Of a stretch of 64,000 nt of DNA, positions 1 to 7,869 are shown one piece after another (the first letter of the stretch is position 1; every line of letters starts with the position of its first letter). Location of the stretch: assembly GCF_016482785.1 (NCBI RefSeq), contig NZ_JAEMXM010000003.1:62001-126000 (forward strand). Direction: 5' to 3'. The notes below the pieces were generated by a model, which was given only the letters and a program-made list of their open reading frames with translations, was not told the origin of the DNA and did not search any database. Both the position numbers and the translations under genes were made by a program. This DNA comes from Paenibacillus alkalitolerans. GTDB taxonomy: Bacteria > Bacillota > Bacilli > Paenibacillales > YIM-B00363.

Positions 1-312
1 GTAAAGTGTGACATCAATCGTATTGCCCGTCGGCGCAGTCCCAAAGAACATGCCTTGATGCGTGCCTTTCACGGTCATTCTCACGAGCACCTTGTCTCCT
101 TGGCCGATGATCTCTTCCACTGTGTAACGTTTATCGGGAAATGCCGCCAAAATGTTCCCGGCAAATAGTTTCAGACCCTCCTTAGATTGATAAGCGAGCT
201 CTTGATAATCGTCCGACAGAAAGCGATCCACGCATTCCAATTCGCTATTATTCCAAAAAGCCTCAATAAACGCGGTTACCGTTTCAATATTGTTCTCTTC
301 CAATGTTTTCAT
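1..312 (-). CDS. SnoaL-like (NTF2 fold) protein, 3' end outside window
   Basis: Reading starts at the ATG at 312, six bases after a good AAAGGAGATG site, and runs off the left edge with about 104 residues visible. It opens MKTLEENNIETVTAFIEA and closely parallels the next gene (KNVETVTAFIED, then DRHYTLDEI versus DKRYTVEEI, then GTHTGNF versus GTHQGMF), so the two are tandem paralogues. The pattern fits the SnoaL-like/ester-cyclase branch of the NTF2 fold, small alpha+beta barrels that often bind or isomerise small hydrophobic molecules. The substrate cannot be told. It lies 31 bases downstream of its paralogue, probably in one transcript. Confidence 0.75.
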   Translation of the reverse strand, partial: MKTLEENNIETVTAFIEAFWNNSELECVDRFLSDDYQELAYQSKEGLKLFAGNILAAFPDKRYTVEEIIGQGDKVLVRMTVKGTHQGMFFGTAPTGNTIDVTLY

Positions 313-343
313 AGCTAATTACATCTCCTTTATTGTTTGTTGG

Positions 344-691
344 TTACTTGGCTTGAATTTGCGGCAAAAGCGTCGCCGTGTCGAACCAGCCGCGATGTTC
401 GGTGATCTTTCCTTCGACGACGCGGAATTCCCGGAACTGCGTGACCTTGACCGCTTTGTTCGTAGCTGCATTTCCAGCAAAATTGCCCGTATGCGTACCC
501 GTCATGAAAATTCTTGCGATGACCTTCTCTCCTTGGACTAGGATTTCATCCAGCGTATAATGCCGATCCGTAAACGCCTGCGCGATTTGCGTGGCAAAGA
601 ATTGATCGGTCTTCTCCAAAATGCTTTGATTCGCAATGTCCTCGATAAACGCGGTCACCGTCTCTACATTTTTCTGTTCTAACGTATTCAT
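344..691 (-). CDS. SnoaL-like (NTF2 fold) protein
   Basis: A complete 115-residue protein of the SnoaL-like/ester-cyclase type. The start ATG at 691 follows an AAAAGGAGATG site. Typical family features are the N-terminal helix (VETVTAFIEDIANQS), the central strand ending GTHTGNF, and the C-terminal strand pair FREFRVVEGKITEHRGWFD. It is the tandem paralogue of the gene that follows on the same strand. No catalytic residue can be assigned safely. A role in small-molecule modification or detoxification is only inferred from the family and from the nearby oxidoreductase and ArsR-type regulator. Confidence 0.75.
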   Translation of the reverse strand: MNTLEQKNVETVTAFIEDIANQSILEKTDQFFATQIAQAFTDRHYTLDEILVQGEKVIARIFMTGTHTGNFAGNAATNKAVKVTQFREFRVVEGKITEHRGWFDTATLLPQIQAK

Positions 692-750
692 AGCTGGACA
701 TCTCCTTTTAAATTGTTTTGTTTAAACCGGTTATACTTGGGCAAACCAAT

Positions 751-1376
751 TTAGATTTTATCTATGAACAGGGACAATGGGATACAATCGGCTAATGCTT
801 TGAAGCCCTCATCGCTAGGATGAAGATGATCGCCGAAATCATAGGCGGCAAGCAGTTGTTGGGGATGCCCGATAACCAATAATAGGAATGAATCTTTTTG
901 CGAAAAAAATCCGCGCCGCTGTCGTCCGTACGGTTCCCCTCGGAAACATAAGTGGATTGAGGAGGGGAAAAATGCCATGTAGAGGCTCGAGTCGATTCAG
1001 GAACGTAAACGCTAATCGCAACGTCAGATTGTTCATTAACTTCAAGGTCGACAGGATCGGTATAGATTGCTTCTCCCGCAGGAATGGCGACGGTTGATTG
1101 ACCGTTCAAGGTTACATGCCGGCTCGTTCCGGGAACGGTTCGCCCGTCTATCGCGGATAAAGCTGCGGACACTTTGCCGAAAATCACATGCTCAGAACCG
1201 TAAAGATTGGAAAACTTTAATCGGATCTTGGAACCGTAGGCATGCGGATGTACAACCATTCGAATGGTTTGATCCTCGAATCGGTCTTTCGCAAATTTTC
1301 CGTCATAATACGTTTGGCTTGCGAACCAAGAACCCATCCAATTGCCGTCAGCTTGCTTCTGTTCATTCATTTCCAA
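751..1376 (-). pseudogene. SGNH/GDSL-type hydrolase, internally deleted
   Basis: The N-terminal part (TTG start at 1376 after GAAGGAGGTG) has the beta-rich segment seen ahead of the catalytic domain in secreted-type SGNH hydrolases: MGSWFASQTYYDG, then RLKFSNLYGSEHV and DVAISVYVPEST. It breaks near position 900. The C-terminal signature DFGDHLHPSDEGFKALAD, which carries the catalytic Asp-x-x-His pair, then appears in another frame and ends at 751. The Gly-Asp-Ser nucleophile block and about 200 residues are missing, so the product should be inactive. A deletion plus frame change is the simplest reading. Confidence 0.75.
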
Positions 1377-1401
1377 GATGAAACACCTCCTTCGGATATA
1401 C

Positions 1402-1417
1402 GTTACTGTTAAGTAAC
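1402..1417. promoter_or_regulatory. Dyad upstream of the GDSL pseudogene, possible operator
   Basis: GTTACT and AGTAAC form a perfect inverted repeat with a four-base spacer, just upstream of the minus-strand TTG start at 1376. A related sequence (CATGTTACT followed by GTCACTTAT) lies at 2089-2111 before the divergent ArsR-SRPBCC gene. A shared operator for that regulator is inferred; nothing here proves binding. Confidence 0.35.
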
Positions 1418-1446
1418 ATGATGATAAAAAAAAGAGACTTGATCTG

Positions 1447-1998
1447 TTAGTTTGCTGCCGCGGTTGTTGCGGTAAGCTTCCGGGTCAGCTCCACGAAACC
1501 GTCGACTGCATCTCGAACCCTTTTTCTCATCCCCTCGTCTAACGGAGCGCCGTCGGGATCGAATGTATTGGATCCATATCCGATCGAAATCCACTCCGGA
1601 CAGTTAATCCCATGCAAATTACGCACAATCGTCTGCAGGTGAGAGAGAGAGCTTACTCCGAGCGGACCGCCTGCGGAGCTTACGGAAAGCACCGTCTTAC
1701 CCGCAACCTGGCCTGCAGTTATATAGTCCAGGGCATTTTTAAGAGCTCCGGATATGGAACCATGGTATTCCGGAGTAGCAAGGATCAAACCGTCACCGTC
1801 TGCGATTGCTTCCAATACACGTTGGACGTTCGGATGAAAATCCCAGTTATCGGGTGAAAAAAGCGGCAGCGGCAGCTCCGATAAATCGACAAATGCGACC
1901 GAAATGTGCTGGGCTTCTAAAAGGTTTTCGATGTACTTGAGAAGCTGCGTGCTCGTTGCGTTTGCGCGGTTGCTGCCCGCGATCAATGTTATTTTCAT
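1447..1998 (-). CDS. NADPH-dependent FMN reductase family protein
   Basis: A 183-residue flavodoxin-like reductase. The start MKITLIAGSNR at 1998 is preferred over the GTG at 2010 because the site AAAGGTGATG sits just before it. The FMN phosphate-binding loop is GSNRANATS (about residues 8-16) and the family signature TPEYHGSISGALKNALDY follows near the middle. Enzymes of this SsuE/azoreductase-like family reduce flavin or quinones with NADPH. It precedes the GDSL pseudogene and SnoaL genes on the same strand and is divergent from the ArsR-SRPBCC gene, which may regulate it. Confidence 0.88.
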   Translation of the reverse strand: MKITLIAGSNRANATSTQLLKYIENLLEAQHISVAFVDLSELPLPLFSPDNWDFHPNVQRVLEAIADGDGLILATPEYHGSISGALKNALDYITAGQVAGKTVLSVSSAGGPLGVSSLSHLQTIVRNLHGINCPEWISIGYGSNTFDPDGAPLDEGMRKRVRDAVDGFVELTRKLTATTAAAN

Positions 1999-2085
1999 AC
2001 TCAACATCACCTTTCGTACTTATTATGGATGGTTGTGGATGGACGGTTCTGTATGCCGCCGGCTGACAAACGAAACCGTTTGTGT

Positions 2086-2111
2086 TAACATGTTACTATA
2101 TTGTCACTTAT
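2086..2111. promoter_or_regulatory. Palindrome between divergent reductase and regulator genes
   Basis: TAACATGTTA at 2086-2095 is a perfect 10-bp palindrome. It overlaps CATGTTACT (2089-2097), which is followed by TATATTGTCACTTAT (to 2111). The overlapping stretch resembles the dyad at 1402-1417 read on the other strand. The position between divergent genes suits an operator for the ArsR-type regulator; this is inference. Confidence 0.35.
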
Positions 2112-2201
2112 GTTAATCTCATAATACGTTACCATACAGTCACACGTCAAGCGGTTTAAAACAATTTTTTTATTTGGGTTGCGCAGAAGGAGGTGTTTCA
2201 G

Positions 2202-2966
2202 TTGGACAATGAAATATTTAAGGCGCTCGCGGATCCGAGCCGCCGCAAGCTGTTGGATCTGCTTCACGCATCGGACGGGCGAACGCTGAACGATTTGTGC
2301 GCTCCGCTCGACATGTCGAGATTCGGTGTCATGAAGCATCTGAATATACTGGAGGAAGCCGGGCTCATTTCCACGAGAAAAATTGGCCGGGAAAAGCTGC
2401 ATTATTTGAACGCGGTACCCATTCGTCAAATATACGACCGATGGGTGAGCAAGTACGCCGAACCGTGGGCGATCGGATTAACATCCTTGCAAAATGAATT
2501 GGAGCGTGAAACGAAGATGGAAAACAAACCCCGGAATGTAAACCGGATTGCCATTAAAACTAAACCCGAACAAGTGTGGCAAGCCTTGACGGATCCGGCC
2601 AAGACGTCGAAGTTTTGGTTCAATTGCGCCATCCGGTCCACCTGGGAAGCCGGAGCTCCGTTCGAGCTTTGGAGCGGGGAAAAGAAGAAAGCGGAAGGGA
2701 TTATTCTCGACATCGACCCTCCGAACAAGCTGGTGATGAGCTGGCGCTTCCACTCGCTTCCGGGCACGGAGAGCGACACCACGTCGCGCATTACATGGGA
2801 GATCGCATCTCACGACGAGTTTCAAGGTGTGACCCTCGTAACCGTCGTGCACGATGAATTCGAACAGGCTGCAAACACCGCGAAAATTCTTGAGAACGGT
2901 TTGCCGATTGTGCTTTCGGGCATGAAGACGTTGCTTGAGACCGGGTCGGTGCTCGTTGGCGATTAG
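2202..2966 (+). CDS. ArsR-type HTH fused to SRPBCC (AHSA1) domain
   Basis: The frame is open from a GTG at 2193, but that codon overlaps the AAGGAGG site (2187-2193). The TTG at 2202, eight bases after the site, is the likely start, giving 254 residues. Residues 1-90 are a winged helix of the ArsR family (FKALADPSRRKLLDLL, then FGVMKHLNILEEAGLI). Residues about 105-250 are an AHSA1/SRPBCC domain (VWQALTDPAKTSKFWF and GTLVSW-like strands). No metal-binding cysteine pair is seen in the HTH, so a small-molecule ligand in the SRPBCC pocket is more likely than metal. The same two modules occur as separate adjacent genes at 14.5-15.4 kb. Confidence 0.88.
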   Translation: MDNEIFKALADPSRRKLLDLLHASDGRTLNDLCAPLDMSRFGVMKHLNILEEAGLISTRKIGREKLHYLNAVPIRQIYDRWVSKYAEPWAIGLTSLQNELERETKMENKPRNVNRIAIKTKPEQVWQALTDPAKTSKFWFNCAIRSTWEAGAPFELWSGEKKKAEGIILDIDPPNKLVMSWRFHSLPGTESDTTSRITWEIASHDEFQGVTLVTVVHDEFEQAANTAKILENGLPIVLSGMKTLLETGSVLVGD

Positions 2967-3040
2967 ATTGAACATGTCGCACGCGTCCCTTCCGTGTGAG
3001 GTGCTGTTTTTTTTACGGGGTAATCCCTGGTTTGAGTAAA

Positions 3041-3305
3041 TAGAGTCAATTATTGAGCTTATTAATAGACATAGGGTCAACTTTTGACCTTATTTTCCCC
3101 GGGGTCACTGGTGTAGAGTTTGTAAAAAAGGAGCGCTGCGGATGTATAGGGTCAATTATTGAGCTTATTAAGAAACGTAGGGTCAACTTTTGACCTTATT
3201 TTCCCTGTGGTCACAGGTGTAGAGTCGGGAAAATGGATCGCTGCGGATATATAGGGTCAATTATTGAGCTTATTGATAACCATAGGATCAACTATTGACC
3301 TTATT
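3041..3305. repeat. Tandem intergenic repeat, 105-106 bp unit, about 2.5 copies
   Basis: Units start at 3041, 3147 and 3252. Each has the imperfect dyad GGTCAATTATTGAGC followed about 30 bases later by the perfect dyad GGTCAA-CTT-TTGACC, then a GGTCAC block and a purine-rich linker (GGAGCGCTGCGGAT). The third unit is cut after the second dyad. The stretch 2967-3436 holds no convincing gene apart from this. The units look like hairpin-forming noncoding DNA rather than a coding repeat because the period is not a multiple of three. Confidence 0.85.
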
Positions 3306-3436
3306 ACAAATCTGTCTATTTTAGGTCATGGTTGCTTTAATGAACATCGCTTTAATAGTTACTAAGTTTCCATTTGAGTATATATGCGCGGTTGTGGTAC
3401 CTTTATAAGGGAAACTTATTGAAGGCGGGGAGTGCG

Positions 3437-3805
3437 ATGACAAACTTATATATCTCGAAACTCCGCGTCTTCAAAGCAGTACTGGGATTGATTATTTTCT
3501 TATTCCTATCTTTATCCCCGGTGTTGTTGCAGGATGCAAACGCTCTTGAAACAACGGAAAAGTTGGAAATCAGACATCCCGGGTCAGAAGTTGTAGGCAT
3601 TAAAAATGTTCTTTCGCTTCAAAAGCTTCTCCCTCTGCCGATACTTCAGTTTATATTTTACATTGTTCCTCTTGCCACGATCGTCCGAGTCATTCGTCTA
3701 TCGAGGCTGCAGTATCCCGCCGTCTTTTTGCTTCGTATGAAACAATTCCTGTTGCCAATCAAGTTCACTTCCATATTTCTAGGCTGTCCCGCCGCATACG
3801 CATAA
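3437..3805 (+). CDS. Small secretory ORF before secDF; candidate arrest/leader peptide
   Basis: A 122-residue ORF from the ATG at 3437 (site GGCGGGGAG; the frame opens at 3374 without a site). Residues 1-36 form a textbook Sec signal peptide: basic SKLRVFK, hydrophobic core AVLGLIIFLFLSLSPVLL, and cleavage motif DANA before LETT. A second hydrophobic stretch spans about residues 60-82. The last 30 residues (from RLSRLQYPAVFLLRMK) end at LGCPAAYA. No known family is recognised. The stop is 32 bases before secDF, and codons 117-121 form the 5' arm of a stem that buries the secDF ribosome site. The layout matches nascent-chain sensors such as VemP (before secDF2) and MifM (before yidC2); function is inferred. 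Confidence 0.6.
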   Translation: MTNLYISKLRVFKAVLGLIIFLFLSLSPVLLQDANALETTEKLEIRHPGSEVVGIKNVLSLQKLLPLPILQFIFYIVPLATIVRVIRLSRLQYPAVFLLRMKQFLLPIKFTSIFLGCPAAYA

Positions 3806-3832
3806 TGAATTAATACACATGCGGAAGGGGCA
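3785..3832 (+). promoter_or_regulatory. Stem-loop masking the secDF Shine-Dalgarno
   Basis: The 5' arm 3785-3797 (TGTCCC, g, CCGCAT) pairs with the 3' arm 3819-3832 (ATGCGG, aa, GGGGCA): 12 base pairs including one G-U, with a one-by-two internal loop and a 21-base AT-rich loop. The 3' arm contains GGAAGGGG, the only plausible ribosome site for the TTG start of secDF at 3838. The 5' arm is codons 117-121 of the upstream ORF. A ribosome paused near the end of that ORF would open the stem; a ribosome that terminates normally would let it refold. Confidence 0.65.
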
Positions 3833-3837
3833 TTCCA

Positions 3838-5991
3838 TTGTATTTCAATAAAAGAATAATGGCATTCCTGCTGACGGTATCCGTCTCGTTCGTCTTTATG
3901 GCGATGACGAGTCCGGACATCGTTAAGGGCGTTCGTTTGGGACTTGACCTTAAGGGCGGTTTTGAAGTTCTGTACAAGGCTGAGCCCTTATCGGAAGACG
4001 GCCAAGTAACGGGGGACTCGTTGCGTCAAACTGCCAGAAGCCTGGAACAACGCATTGATGCGTTAGGAACGACTGAACCGGAAATATTGCCCGAGGGCGA
4101 GGACCGGATTCGTGTAAGAATCGCAGGGGTTGAGGATGAATCGAGCATCCGCGAGCTTCTGAAGAAGCCGGCGGTTTTAACTTTCAAAGGGCCGGACGGC
4201 TCCATCAAGCTTCAAGGCAACGACTTTGTCGAAGGAGCGGCCGAGGTTGGGTTCAGTCAAACCCAGCAGCCGATTATACAAATCGAAGTCAAGGACAAAG
4301 AAAAGCTGAAGCAAGTTTCAGAAGAGCTTCTTTATCAGCCTTTGGCCATTTATTTGGATGATCAGATGATATCGGCTCCTGTCGTTCAAGGCATCTTTAC
4401 GGACGGGCGCGCGACGATTTCCGGTTCCTACAGCTATGAAGAAGCGAAAGAGCTCGCCGATATCATTAATCTGGGTGCGCTGCCGCTCAAACTAACCGAA
4501 ATATACACGCAGTCGGTGGGAGCGTCCCTCGGACAGCAGTCTTTGGAACAAACGATGCAAGCCGGGATCGTCGCCTCCATCTTCATCCTCTTGTTTATGG
4601 TGGCTCTTTATCGCATACCCGGGATTGTTGCCGGCTTTACGCTGATCACTTATACATGGTCGTTGCTGCTCGTATTTTATTGGCTGCAGGCAACGCTGAC
4701 GCTGCCCGGCATTGCCGCGTTTATTCTTGGAATCGGCATGGCCGTAGACGCAAACATTATTACGTACGAACGACTGAAGGATGAAATCCGGACGGGAAAG
4801 AGCTTATTGTCCTCTTTGCGGTCGGGCTCCAAGCATTCGATCCGGACGATTATCGATTCGAATTTTACTACAGTCATTGCGGCAGCTGTGCTGTTCTCCA
4901 TCGGAACAGGAGCCATTAAGGGTTTTGCGCTTACCTTGATGCTCAGTATCGGATTAAGTGTTTTGACGAATGTGTTTCTATCGCAATGGTTGCTGCAGCT
5001 GCTGATCAAATCCAATGCGTTTCGGAATCCGGGGTATTTTGGGGTTAAAGATACGGAGATCGCCGACATTCGCGAGGCGCCGCCGGCCGCGAACCGTGTG
5101 TTCCAGCGTTGGAACTTCGTACAGAAACGCAAGGTGTTCTTTGCGATTTCAATTCTCGTCACCTCGATAGGCACAGGAAGCTTGCTGATTCAAGGCATGA
5201 ATCCGGGTGTCGATTTCAAAGCGGGCACTAGTTTGGATATTTCCGTCAACGAACCGGTAGGCAAAGCTCAGGCCGAAGAGATTGTCCGAAGCGCCGGATT
5301 CGAGCCGTCAAGCGTTACCATTGGAGGAGCCGATCAAGATCGCGTCAGTATGCGTTTCGACAAAATCCTTAGTGCGGATGCGAATGAAACGGAGCTTGTG
5401 ATCGGTGCTTTCAAGCAGCAATTTGGCGATGAAGTGTCCTACGAAGAAAACACGGTAGATCCGTCGATGGCGCGGGAGTTGGCGTATAAAGCGCTAATGG
5501 CAGTCGGAGCGGCAAGTATAGGAATCGTGATTTACGTCACGGTTCGATTTGAGTGGCGCTTTGCCCTTGCCGCGATTCTGGCGCTCGTCCATAACGCTTT
5601 CTTCGTGATCAGCTTGTTCTCGATTTTCCGACTGGAAGTCAACTTGCCGTTCATCGCGGCGATCTTGACGATCATCGGGTATTCCATCAACGATACGATC
5701 GTAATCTTCGACCGTATCCGGGAGAACTTGCGGTTTGCGAAGCTCAAGAGCTTCGACGATCTTAGCGAATTGGTGAACCGAAGCATTCATCAAACGTTAG
5801 TCCGGTCGGTCAATACCGGGATTACGGTTTTGTTTGCGACAATCGCCCTGCTAATTTGGGGAAGCCCGTCCATCGGACTGTTTTCCTTCGCAATGGCGAT
5901 CGGGCTGCTGATTGGGATGTATTCCTCTATCTGCATTGCAAGTCAAATATGGGTTCAGTTCAAGAAAAGGTCCATGCGGCTGGAAGCGTAA
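3838..5991 (+). CDS. secDF: SecDF fused protein-export membrane protein
   Basis: A 717-residue RND-family membrane protein that uses the proton gradient to help SecYEG finish protein export. The SecD half runs from a first membrane segment through VRLGLDLKGGFEVLYK (about residue 32), a periplasmic-type domain, and six-helix core with AVDANIITYERLKDE. The SecF half starts near residue 430 (GMNPGVDFKAGTSLDI) and has YSINDTIVIFDRIRE in its fourth helix. Length is close to B. subtilis SecDF. The TTG start is chosen because no site precedes the ATG at 3859. Translation is probably controlled by the stem-loop and leader ORF immediately upstream. Confidence 0.97.
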   Translation: MYFNKRIMAFLLTVSVSFVFMAMTSPDIVKGVRLGLDLKGGFEVLYKAEPLSEDGQVTGDSLRQTARSLEQRIDALGTTEPEILPEGEDRIRVRIAGVEDESSIRELLKKPAVLTFKGPDGSIKLQGNDFVEGAAEVGFSQTQQPIIQIEVKDKEKLKQVSEELLYQPLAIYLDDQMISAPVVQGIFTDGRATISGSYSYEEAKELADIINLGALPLKLTEIYTQSVGASLGQQSLEQTMQAGIVASIFILLFMVALYRIPGIVAGFTLITYTWSLLLVFYWLQATLTLPGIAAFILGIGMAVDANIITYERLKDEIRTGKSLLSSLRSGSKHSIRTIIDSNFTTVIAAAVLFSIGTGAIKGFALTLMLSIGLSVLTNVFLSQWLLQLLIKSNAFRNPGYFGVKDTEIADIREAPPAANRVFQRWNFVQKRKVFFAISILVTSIGTGSLLIQGMNPGVDFKAGTSLDISVNEPVGKAQAEEIVRSAGFEPSSVTIGGADQDRVSMRFDKILSADANETELVIGAFKQQFGDEVSYEENTVDPSMARELAYKALMAVGAASIGIVIYVTVRFEWRFALAAILALVHNAFFVISLFSIFRLEVNLPFIAAILTIIGYSINDTIVIFDRIRENLRFAKLKSFDDLSELVNRSIHQTLVRSVNTGITVLFATIALLIWGSPSIGLFSFAMAIGLLIGMYSSICIASQIWVQFKKRSMRLEA

Positions 5992-6090
5992 TATAGGCCG
6001 GTTCATGGAACTCTCGAATCCTTTTTGACGTGCGTATGTTGAATAGGTAAGGTAAAGAATATAACCCAAGAACAATGGAGGATTATTTGC

Positions 6091-6585
6091 ATGAACATAA
6101 GAGAAACGGATTTGCCGGGGATCGGGAAGAAGTATCAAATGGAGAGCCGCAGCGGCGATAGATTTGTCGTGATTATACATGACGACGGCAGGCGGGAGAT
6201 GTACCACTTCGAGCATGACGATCCGGACGACAGCATCTCGATGATTACGTTGGATGACGACGAAGCGCGCCAAGTGGCCGGTATTATCGGCGGCATGAAC
6301 TATAAGCCGAAAGCTTTGGAAACGATCGAAGTCGCTTTGGATGAATTGATCATCGAGTGGTATAAGATCGAACATCACGCGAAATCGATCGGCAAAACGA
6401 TCGGCGAGCTGCAGGTTCGCCAAAAGACGGGAGCTTCCATTATTGCTATCGTAAATAAAGACAGCTCCAAAGTGATCAACCCGGGACCCGAGCATATCAT
6501 TAGCGCCGAATCTACACTTATTGTCGCTGGAGAACGCAGAAACTTAAAGCGGCTAAAAGAGATTTTACAGAATGGCGGTGACTGA
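6091..6585 (+). CDS. khtT: KhtT-like regulatory subunit of K+/H+ antiporter
   Basis: A 164-residue cytosolic protein with an N-terminal domain of about 80 residues and a C-terminal RCK_C/TrkA-C domain (about 85-160: [20 protein letters not shown], then [17 protein letters not shown]). This is the size and plan of KhtT, which binds ligand at its RCK_C domain and gates the KhtU antiporter. The ATG follows TGGAGG. It lies five bases before khtU, so the two are co-translated. The small khtS gene that precedes khtTU in B. subtilis is not present. Confidence 0.92.
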   Translation: MNIRETDLPGIGKKYQMESRSGDRFVVIIHDDGRREMYHFEHDDPDDSISMITLDDDEARQVAGIIGGMNYKPKALETIEVALDELIIEWYKIEHHAKSIGKTIGELQVRQKTGASIIAIVNKDSSKVINPGPEHIISAESTLIVAGERRNLKRLKEILQNGGD

Positions 6586-6590
6586 TCGGC

Positions 6591-7805
6591 ATGGATCATG
6601 TAGTGCTGGAGATCGGTCTCGCCGTCGCGTTGATCGCGATAGCCGGCTTGATATCGTCGAAGCTGCGATTCTCGGTCATCCCTTTCTACATCTTGATGGG
6701 AATGGTTGTAGGTCCGCATGCGCCGAAGATATGGCACTTCGATTTTCGATTTATTGAAAGTGCTGATTTAATCGAATTCATGGGGAGAATCGGGGTACTG
6801 TTCCTACTTTTCTACCTGGGGCTCGAGTTTTCCGTTGGCCGGATGATTAAGTCGGGCCGCTCCATCGCCGTCGGCGGAACCATTTATATATTAATCAACT
6901 TTACGTTAGGGCTAATATTCGGATTTGCTGCGGGCTTTCCGCTTAAGGAAACATTGGTGATTGCGGGAATCACCACTATTTCGTCGAGCGCTATTGTCGC
7001 AAAGGTGTTAATCGACCTGAAACGTTCCGCGAATCCGGAAACGGAAATGATCCTCGGGATCATTATGTTCGAAGACGTGTTTTTAGCGGTATACATTTCG
7101 ATCCTCTCCGGGATTGTCCTCTCCGGTTCGACTTCCTTAGGAGGCGTCATGCTTTCCGCGCTGATTGCATTAGGCTTTATGCTGCTGATATTGATCGTGG
7201 GGCGGAAGGCGGTACCCTTATTAAACAAGGCATTAAACATTAGATCGAACGAACTTTTTTCCCTTGTTGTATTTGGAGGACTGTTCTTGGTCGCCGGTTT
7301 TTCCGAGACGATTCACGTTGCTGAGGCGATCGGCGCACTATTGGTCGGTTTGGTTTTGGCCGAGACGGAGCACATGAAACGGATCGAGCATCTCATCTTG
7401 CCGTTCCGCGATTTCTTCGGCGCCATCTTCTTCTTCAGCTTCGGGCTGACGATTGATCCACTGCAGCTTCTGGATGCCGTATGGTTGTCCCTGTGCGCCG
7501 TAGTGATTACACTCATTGGAAACTTCGTTGCCGGGATGCTCGCGGGCCGGAGCGCCGGCTTGTCCCACAAGGCATCGTCCAATATCGGGCTTACGATTGT
7601 ATCCCGCGGGGAGTTTTCCATCATTATGGCGAACCTCGGAAAGGCGGGCGGTCTGATGGCGATTCTTCAACCTTTTGCCGCTTTGTATGTATTGATCTTG
7701 GCGATTCTCGGACCGATCCTTGCCAAAGAATCCAAACAGGTATACAAGCTGTTGGACAAAGTGTTTAAATTTAAAGCGAAGCCGAATCAGCCGGGCCAAG
7801 CCTGA
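6591..7805 (+). CDS. khtU: KhtU-like CPA2 potassium/proton antiporter
   Basis: A 404-residue integral membrane protein with 12-13 predicted hydrophobic segments across the whole length. CPA2 markers are LGLEFSVG in the third segment, TTISSSAIVAKVLIDL in the middle and AIGALLVGLVLAET later. No C-terminal NAD-binding RCK_N domain is attached, as in KhtU, whose control sits in the separate KhtT subunit. It should extrude K+ or NH4+ in exchange for protons. Its ribosome site GGCGGTGA is inside the end of khtT. Confidence 0.93.
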   Translation: MDHVVLEIGLAVALIAIAGLISSKLRFSVIPFYILMGMVVGPHAPKIWHFDFRFIESADLIEFMGRIGVLFLLFYLGLEFSVGRMIKSGRSIAVGGTIYILINFTLGLIFGFAAGFPLKETLVIAGITTISSSAIVAKVLIDLKRSANPETEMILGIIMFEDVFLAVYISILSGIVLSGSTSLGGVMLSALIALGFMLLILIVGRKAVPLLNKALNIRSNELFSLVVFGGLFLVAGFSETIHVAEAIGALLVGLVLAETEHMKRIEHLILPFRDFFGAIFFFSFGLTIDPLQLLDAVWLSLCAVVITLIGNFVAGMLAGRSAGLSHKASSNIGLTIVSRGEFSIIMANLGKAGGLMAILQPFAALYVLILAILGPILAKESKQVYKLLDKVFKFKAKPNQPGQA

Positions 7806-7808
7806 TAA

Positions 7809-7851
7809 CAACCGGCGGCGAGATGCTAATCATTAGTCTCTCGCCGGTTTA
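7809..7851 (+). terminator. Hairpin between khtU and mscS
   Basis: AACCGG and GCGAGA on the left pair with TCTCGC and CCGGTT on the right, with an inner CTAAT/ATTAG extension; two bases bulge out on the left arm. The stem is strong but only three T follow before ACG, so it may be an attenuator or processing site rather than a full intrinsic terminator. Confidence 0.5.
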
Positions 7852-7869
7852 CGAAAGGAGGAAGCGAGC

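Noticed and set aside
3838-5991. secD and secF as two genes joined by error
   Set aside because: Fused SecDF of this length is the normal state in Bacillus relatives and the junction is clean.
5992-6090. Riboswitch before khtT
   Set aside because: The 99-base leader shows no long conserved-type stem or known aptamer core, only a weak promoter-like TTGACG.
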